Source: an uncultured Oscillospiraceae bacterium (GTDB lineage Bacteria > Bacillota > Clostridia > Oscillospirales > Oscillospiraceae). Taken from it: a DNA stretch of 11,205 nt. A program made the translations under genes and the position numbers. The DNA lies in the NCBI GenBank assembly GCA_900752445.1, contig CAADVN010000301.1, positions 1 to 11,205 on the forward strand, in the 5' to 3' direction. The notes under the pieces are model-generated. The model made no database searches and was not told the DNA's origin. It saw only the letters and a program-made list of their open reading frames with translations. Below, piece by piece: positions 6,956-11,205 of the stretch; position 1 is the stretch's first letter; the number at the start of each line of letters is the position of its first letter.

Positions 6956-8173
6956 ATGAAACAACAACGCAGCTTCCCGGCCGTCACCGTCACCAAAAAG
7001 GCCGAAAATTCCATCAGAAAGGGCCACCCCTGGGTCTACAGGGAGGAGTTCACCGGCATGACCGGCAGCCCCGCCCAGGGCGGCATCTGCGACGTCTTCT
7101 CGCAAAAAGGCGCCTGGCTCGGCGCGGGTTTCTACAGCGAGACCAGCAAGATCGGCGTCCGCATCCTCTCCGATAACGCAAACGAGGGCTTCGGGCCCGA
7201 ATTCTTCGAGCGCCGCGTGCGCTACGCCCTCGAATACCGCCGCACCGTCATGGATTCCCTCGACTGCTGCCGCCTCATCTTCGGCGAGGCCGACGGCCTG
7301 CCCGGGCTCACCGTGGATAAATTCTCCGATGTCCTCGTCGCACAGTCGCTCTGCTTCGGCACCGACGCGAGAAAGGACGTCATATACCGCGCGCTCGCAG
7401 AGCAGCTCGAGGCCATGGGCGAGCACGTCTCAGGCGTCTACGAGCGCAACGAGGCCGCCCTGCGCGAGCTCGAGGGCCTGCCCAAATACAAGGGCTGGTA
7501 TGAGGGCCTGCCCCATCCAGAGAGCACCGTCACCGAGATCTGCGAAAACGGCGTGCGCTATGAGGTCGATTTCGAGAACGGGCAGAAGACCGGCTTCTTC
7601 CTCGACCAGAAGTATAACCGCCTCGCCGCGGCGAGGCTCGCGCGGGGCAAAAGGGTGCTCGACTGCTTCACGCACACCGGCTCCTTCGCCCTCAACTGCG
7701 CCCTCGGCGGGGCGGAGCACGTCACCGCAGTGGACGTCTCCGAGGCCGCCGTCGAAATGGCCCGGAAAAACGCCGCGCTAAACGGGCTCGAGGGGAAGAT
7801 GGACTTTCTCGCCGCCGACGTCTTCGAGCTGCTGCCGCGGCTGTGCGAGGAGCGCGCAGCCTACGACCTCGTCATCCTCGACCCGCCCGCCTTCACCAAG
7901 AGCCGGCGCACCGTGCGCTCCGCCGAGCGCGGCTACAGGGAGATAAACTACCGCGCCATGCGCCTGCTGCAGCGCGGCGGCTACCTCGCCACCTGCTCCT
8001 GCTCGCACTTCATGGAGCCGGCCAATTTTGAATATATGCTGAATAATGCTGCAAATGATGCATGCGTCAAGCTCCGCGAGATAGAGGTCAGGAAGCAGTC
8101 GCCGGACCATCCGATACTCTGGAACGTGCCGGAGACCGCCTATCTCAAGTTCTATATCTTTCAGATCGTATAG
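6956..8173 (+). CDS. rlmI: Class I SAM-dependent rRNA methyltransferase, RlmI type (COG1092)
   Basis: The family's characterised member, E. coli RlmI, makes 5-methylcytosine at position 1962 of 23S rRNA. The product has 405 residues, close to RlmI (about 396). A PUA-type RNA-binding domain occupies ~1-80 (KGHPWVY at 22-28). The central region has FGEADGLPGLTVDKF (109-123) and NGQKTGFFLDQ (208-218). The Rossmann methyltransferase has SAM motif I VLDCFTHTGSFAL (234-246), the acidic VDVSEAAVEMA (259-269), motif IV ILDPPAFTKSR (307-317), and TCSCSH (346-351) carrying the likely catalytic cysteine. The ATG at 6956 is chosen because GGAGGA (6947-6952) stands just before it and the residues upstream in frame (from a TTG at 6884) come from intergenic hairpins. 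It is functionally unrelated to its neighbours. Residues ~358-370 are encoded by an AT-richer patch. Exact target nucleotide is assigned by family only. Confidence 0.93.
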   Translation: MKQQRSFPAVTVTKKAENSIRKGHPWVYREEFTGMTGSPAQGGICDVFSQKGAWLGAGFYSETSKIGVRILSDNANEGFGPEFFERRVRYALEYRRTVMDSLDCCRLIFGEADGLPGLTVDKFSDVLVAQSLCFGTDARKDVIYRALAEQLEAMGEHVSGVYERNEAALRELEGLPKYKGWYEGLPHPESTVTEICENGVRYEVDFENGQKTGFFLDQKYNRLAAARLARGKRVLDCFTHTGSFALNCALGGAEHVTAVDVSEAAVEMARKNAALNGLEGKMDFLAADVFELLPRLCEERAAYDLVILDPPAFTKSRRTVRSAERGYREINYRAMRLLQRGGYLATCSCSHFMEPANFEYMLNNAANDACVKLREIEVRKQSPDHPILWNVPETAYLKFYIFQIV

Positions 8174-8250
8174 GTTTTTGTGCAATGCCGACAAAAAGGC
8201 CGCTGGAAACGCCTGCGCGACCCGAAATACGCCGAAAGTCAAAATGGCTC

Positions 8251-8279
8251 TTGCATATTTATTCATCCGGGTGTATACT
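8251..8279 (+). promoter_or_regulatory. Promoter of the argGHC operon
   Basis: TTGCAT (8251-8256) and TATACT (8274-8279) are separated by exactly 17 bases in an AT-rich stretch of an otherwise GC-rich region. Transcription would start near 8286, about 46 bases before the argG ATG. An ARG box covers the -35 box and the spacer. Confidence 0.72.
8252..8265. promoter_or_regulatory. ARG box, operator for the arginine repressor ArgR/AhrC
   Basis: The 14 bases TGCATATTTATTCA match the classical ARG box pattern TGAATWWWWATTCA at 13 of 14 positions. The site overlaps the -35 box and spacer of the argG promoter, so arginine-loaded ArgR bound there should block RNA polymerase. A second, weak half-like site (TGCATATGAATA) lies near 8308. 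The consensus is established for E. coli and related in Bacillus; its use here is inferred. Confidence 0.68.
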
Positions 8280-8331
8280 TGGCGCATCTTAAGAAATGCA
8301 GACGGATGCATATGAATATGGAGGCAGCGTT

Positions 8332-9561
8332 ATGAATAAATCGGACATCAAAAAAGTCGTGCTGGCGTACTCGGGCGGGCTTGACACCTCGGTCATCATA
8401 CCCTGGCTGAAGGAGAACTACAACAACTGCGAGGTCATCGCGGTCTCGGGCAACGTGGGCCAGGCGGACGAGCTGGACGGGCTGGAGGAGAAGGCCATAA
8501 AGACCGGCGCCTCGAAGCTCTATGTCGAGGACCTGACGGACGAGTTCGTGGATGACTTCATCATCCCGGCGGTGAAGGCCGGCGCGATGTATGAGGACTA
8601 CATGCTGGGCACCTCGCTGGCGAGGCCGGTGATAGCCAAGAGGCTCGCGGAGATCGCGATAGCCGAGGGCGCGGACGCCATCTGCCACGGCTGCACGGGC
8701 AAGGGCAACGATCAGGTGAGGTTTGAGCTGACGCTCAAGCACTTCGTGCCCGACATGCCCATCATAGCCCCCTGGAGGGAGTGGAGCATCAAGTCCAGGG
8801 AAGAGGAGATAGCCTATGCCGAGGCGCACAACGTGCCGCTGAAGATAAACAGGGAGACCAACTACTCCAAGGACAAGAACCTCTGGCACCTCTCTCACGA
8901 GGGCCTCGACCTCGAGGACGCGGGCAACGAGCCGCAGTACGAGAAGAAGGGCTTCCTCGAGATGGGCGTCTCGCCCATAGACGCGCCGGACGTGCCGACG
9001 TATATAACGCTGGACTTCGAGGCGGGCGTGCCCGTGGCGCTCGACGGCGTGAAGATGAGCGCGAAGGACATCATCCTGAAGCTCAACGAGCTGGGCGGCG
9101 CGAACGGCATCGGGCTTCTCGACATCGTGGAGAACAGGCTCGTCGGCATGAAGTGCCGCGGCGTGTATGAGACGCCGGGCGGCACGATACTCTATGCGGC
9201 GCACAGCTATCTCGAGACGCTCTGCCTCGACAAGATGACCATGCACAAGAAGCAGGAGCTGGCCATCACCTTCGGCGAGCTGGTGTACGACGGCCAGTGG
9301 TACACGCCGCTGCGCGAGGCGCTCTCCGCCTTCGTGGACAAGACGCAGGAGCACGTCACCGGCAAGGTGAAGCTGGGGCTCTACAAGGGCAACGTGATAA
9401 AGGCCGGCGCCTGGAGCGACTGGAGCCTGTACTCTGAGGAGATCGCCACCTTCGGCGAGGACCACGTCTACGACCAGGCGGATTCCAAGGGCTTCATCAA
9501 CCTGTTCGGGCTGCCGATAAAGGTGCAGGCGCAGGTTGACGCGAAGAACGCGAAGAAGTAA
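8332..9561 (+). CDS. argG: Argininosuccinate synthase ArgG
   Basis: ArgG joins citrulline and aspartate using ATP, giving argininosuccinate, AMP and pyrophosphate, the penultimate step of arginine synthesis in the cytoplasm. The product has 409 residues, normal for the family. The ATP-binding N-type PP-loop is LAYSGGLDTS (11-20). Further family marks are SGNVGQ (39-44), YEDYMLGTSLARP (87-99) and the citrulline/aspartate-binding HGCTGKGNDQVRFE (119-132), followed by NYSKDKNLWHLSHEG (177-191). The start at 8332 is preferred over an in-frame ATG at 8296 because GGAGG (8320-8324) lies seven bases before it and the residues added upstream are not conserved in type. It heads an operon with argH and argC and should be repressed by arginine through the ARG box at 8252-8265. 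A GC hairpin follows its stop. Confidence 0.98.
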   Translation: MNKSDIKKVVLAYSGGLDTSVIIPWLKENYNNCEVIAVSGNVGQADELDGLEEKAIKTGASKLYVEDLTDEFVDDFIIPAVKAGAMYEDYMLGTSLARPVIAKRLAEIAIAEGADAICHGCTGKGNDQVRFELTLKHFVPDMPIIAPWREWSIKSREEEIAYAEAHNVPLKINRETNYSKDKNLWHLSHEGLDLEDAGNEPQYEKKGFLEMGVSPIDAPDVPTYITLDFEAGVPVALDGVKMSAKDIILKLNELGGANGIGLLDIVENRLVGMKCRGVYETPGGTILYAAHSYLETLCLDKMTMHKKQELAITFGELVYDGQWYTPLREALSAFVDKTQEHVTGKVKLGLYKGNVIKAGAWSDWSLYSEEIATFGEDHVYDQADSKGFINLFGLPIKVQAQVDAKNAKK

Positions 9562-9586
9562 AATAACTCAGCTTGGCTTTCATATA

Positions 9587-9608
9587 GGGCGGGGGCTATC
9601 CCCCGCCC
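9587..9608 (+). terminator. Strong hairpin between argG and argH (terminator or attenuator-like)
   Basis: GGGCGGGGG (9587-9595) pairs perfectly with CCCCCGCCC (9600-9608) around the loop CTAT, and A9586 with T9609 adds a tenth pair. Only TTTAA follows. The stem is strong enough for intrinsic termination but the T-run is short. Because argH has no evident promoter of its own, partial readthrough, RNA processing or transcript stabilisation is more likely than full termination. Confidence 0.6.
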
Positions 9609-9632
9609 TTTAAGGACACAGGGGGACAGGAT

Positions 9633-11006
9633 ATGGAAAAGCTCTGGGCAGGCAGGGCGCACGGCGCGCTCGACAAGGCGGCGGACGACTTCAACTCGTC
9701 CATATCGGTGGATCAGAGGATGTACCGCCAGGACATCAGGGGCAGCATGGCCCACGCGGCGGTGCTGGCCAAGCTCGGCATAGTCTCGGGCGCAGAGGGC
9801 GCGCAGCTGATAGAGGGCCTCGGCGGCATCCTCGCTGACATCGACGAGGGGCGGCTCGAGATCGACCCCGCGGCTGAGGATATACACAGCTTCGTCGAGG
9901 GCGTGCTGACCGAGCGGCTGGGCGACACGGGCAGGAAGCTGCACACGGCGCGCAGCCGCAACGACCAGGTGGCGCTGGACACGCGGCTCTACCTGCGCGA
10001 CCGGGCGGCGGACACGATAGAGCTTATCGCGAAGCTCATAGACGCGCTCTGCGCCCAGGCGGAGAAAAACGCCGACGCCGTGATGCCGGGCTACACGCAC
10101 CTGCAGCGGGCGCAGCCCATAACCTTCGCGCACCAGCTGCTGGCCTACGGCATGATGCTCTCAAGGGACATCGGCAGGCTCTCGGACGCGGCCAAGCGTA
10201 TGAACGTCTCGCCCCTCGGCGCCTGCGCGCTGGCGGGCACGACCTACCCCATAGACAGGGAGATGTCTGCGGCGGAGCTGGGCTTTGACGGGGTCTGCCT
10301 CAACAGCCTCGACGCCGTGTCGGACAGGGACTTCTGCGTGGAGCTCTGCTCGGCGCTCTCGCTCGTAATGACGCATCTCTCGCGGCTTTCGGAGGAGCTG
10401 ATACTCTGGACGAGCTGGGAGTTCCGCTTCGTGGAGCTCTCGGACGCCTACACGACGGGCTCGTCCATCATGCCGCAGAAGAAGAACTCCGACATGGCGG
10501 AGCTGGTGCGCGGCAAGACGGGCCGTGTCTACGGCGACCTCATAACGCTGCTCACCATGCTCAAGGGCCTGCCCCTGGCGTATAACAAGGACATGCAGGA
10601 GGACAAGGAGGCCGTGTTCGACGCCTTCGACACCGTGAACGCCTGCCTCGGGGTCATGGCGCCGATGATAGAGACTATGACGGTGAAGAAGGAGAACATG
10701 CTCGCCGCGGCGAAGGGCGGCTTCATAAACGCCACCGACCTCGCCGACTGGCTGGCAAAGCGCGGCGTGCCCTTCCGCACGGCCTACAAGCTGACGGGCG
10801 AGATCGTGGCCTGGTGCATCGAAAACGGCAAGGACCTCGAGAGCATGACGCTCGAGGAATACAGGGGCTTTTCGGAGATATTTGACGAGAGCCTGTACGA
10901 GGACATCTCTGTGGCGGCCTGCGTGGGCAAGCGCGTGTCGCTGGGCGGCGCGTCGCCTGTGAACATAGCGGCGCAGATCGAATATTTGAAGCGGGTGACG
11001 GCATGA
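9633..11006 (+). CDS. argH: Argininosuccinate lyase ArgH
   Basis: ArgH splits argininosuccinate into arginine and fumarate, the last step of arginine synthesis. It acts as a cytoplasmic homotetramer of the fumarase/aspartase superfamily. The product has 457 residues, as usual. Visible marks are LWAGRAHG (4-11, substrate-binding start), HTARSRNDQ (104-112), GYTHLQRAQP (153-162, with the conserved histidine H156) and the superfamily signature GSSIMPQKKN (276-285) on the mobile loop carrying the catalytic serine. LPLAYNKDMQEDKE follows, as is typical of argininosuccinate lyases. The ribosome site is modest (GGGGGA six bases before the ATG). It follows argG after 71 bases that hold a strong hairpin, and its stop overlaps the argC start as ATGA at 11003-11006. 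No separate promoter was seen, so it is probably expressed from the argG promoter. Confidence 0.98.
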   Translation: MEKLWAGRAHGALDKAADDFNSSISVDQRMYRQDIRGSMAHAAVLAKLGIVSGAEGAQLIEGLGGILADIDEGRLEIDPAAEDIHSFVEGVLTERLGDTGRKLHTARSRNDQVALDTRLYLRDRAADTIELIAKLIDALCAQAEKNADAVMPGYTHLQRAQPITFAHQLLAYGMMLSRDIGRLSDAAKRMNVSPLGACALAGTTYPIDREMSAAELGFDGVCLNSLDAVSDRDFCVELCSALSLVMTHLSRLSEELILWTSWEFRFVELSDAYTTGSSIMPQKKNSDMAELVRGKTGRVYGDLITLLTMLKGLPLAYNKDMQEDKEAVFDAFDTVNACLGVMAPMIETMTVKKENMLAAAKGGFINATDLADWLAKRGVPFRTAYKLTGEIVAWCIENGKDLESMTLEEYRGFSEIFDESLYEDISVAACVGKRVSLGGASPVNIAAQIEYLKRVTA

Positions 11007-11205
11007 CGAAGGTATTCATAGACGGCAGCGCGGGCACGGCCGGGCTGAGGATAAGAGAGCGGCTCGAGGGGCGGCCCGAGCTGGACATAATGACGCTCAC
11101 GGGCGAGGCCAGGAAGGATGCGGCGGCAAGGCGCGAGGCGCTAAACTCCTGCGAGCTGGCGGGGCCCTGCCCGCCCCGCGCGGGGAGCCGCGAGGCCCGG
11201 GGGGG
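11003..11205 (+). CDS. argC: N-acetyl-gamma-glutamyl-phosphate reductase, type 2, N-terminal part
   Basis: The frame opens at an ATG overlapping the argH stop and runs to the window end, giving about 67 residues. The start, KVFIDGSAGTAGLRIRERL (3-21), is the NADP-binding glycine-rich segment of type-2 ArgC enzymes. RKDAAARREALN (37-48) is the next family block. ArgC reduces N-acetylglutamyl phosphate to N-acetylglutamate semialdehyde, an early arginine step, so its place after argGH makes sense. After LNSCELA the family would have a VLCLPDDASREA-like stretch. The sequence instead reads GPCPPRAGSREA, with A/T replaced by G/C and a terminal run of G. I take this as sequence corruption at a contig end rather than biology, so residues beyond ~53 should not be trusted. 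The ribosome site is weak, suggesting translational coupling to argH. Confidence 0.82.
   Translation, partial: MTKVFIDGSAGTAGLRIRERLEGRPELDIMTLTGEARKDAAARREALNSCELAGPCPPRAGSREARG

Noticed and set aside
6392..7426. 344-residue minus-strand frame crossing the hydrolase, the intergenic hairpins and the methyltransferase
   Set aside because: It overlaps two well-supported sense genes and reads through intergenic palindromes; no domain recognised.
8296..8331. Upstream ATG adding 12 residues to ArgG
   Set aside because: GGAGG at 8320-8324 has correct spacing for the ATG at 8332, and the 409-residue product has the usual family start.
8263..9465. 400-residue open frame on the minus strand opposite argG
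   Set aside because: It lies antisense to a clearly recognisable argG, has His/Val/Arg/Leu-rich composition typical of GC-rich antisense frames, no family motifs and no ribosome site.
1..11205. CRISPR arrays, tRNA or rRNA genes, transposases, attachment sites
   Set aside because: No regularly spaced repeats, cloverleaf or rRNA-like segments, transposase motifs or integrase genes were seen; nearly all the sequence is accounted for by metabolic genes.

Overview
The window is GC-rich (roughly two thirds G+C by eye) and almost fully coding. Its codon use combines frequent AGG (Arg) and ATA (Ile) with high GC, and its proteins look like Firmicutes versions. I infer a GC-rich member of the Clostridia, probably of the gut-associated Oscillospiraceae type, but no taxonomic marker in the window proves this. 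Position 11205 is probably the end of a contig, because the last ~45 bases look corrupted.

Layout. (1) 1-429, minus strand: 5' part of a PhoB/PhoP-like response regulator, cut by the window edge. (2) 430-604: a compact divergent control region with back-to-back sigma-70-type promoters, one for the regulator and one for the glycogen genes. (3) 605-6848, plus strand: a glycogen operon made of glgB (branching enzyme), glgA (glycogen synthase), a 252-residue protein that looks like an internal slice of glycogen phosphorylase without its catalytic half, and a cytoplasmic GH13 alpha-glucan hydrolase. The last three are linked by ATGA stop/start overlaps. (4) 6849-6955: a gap packed with palindromes, including an 11-bp GC-rich hairpin. 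(5) 6956-8173: an RlmI-type 23S rRNA methyltransferase. (6) 8174-8331: the argG promoter, overlapped by a near-consensus ARG box. (7) 8332-11205: argG, argH and the start of a type-2 argC, with a strong hairpin between argG and argH and an ATGA overlap between argH and argC.

How the genes work together. GlgA extends alpha-1,4-glucan chains from ADP-glucose, GlgB adds the alpha-1,6 branches, and the GH13 enzyme can hydrolyse the polymer or dextrins derived from it. No glgC/glgD and no full-length phosphorylase are present, so precursor supply and phosphorolysis must be encoded elsewhere. ArgG and ArgH perform the last two steps of arginine synthesis, ArgC an earlier reduction, and ArgR (not in the window) probably represses them.

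The most unusual item is the phosphorylase-derived small protein at 4096-4854. It is intact, uses the same codons as its neighbours and is translationally locked between glgA and the hydrolase, yet it cannot carry out phosphorolysis. It is a candidate glycogen-binding or regulatory pseudo-enzyme.
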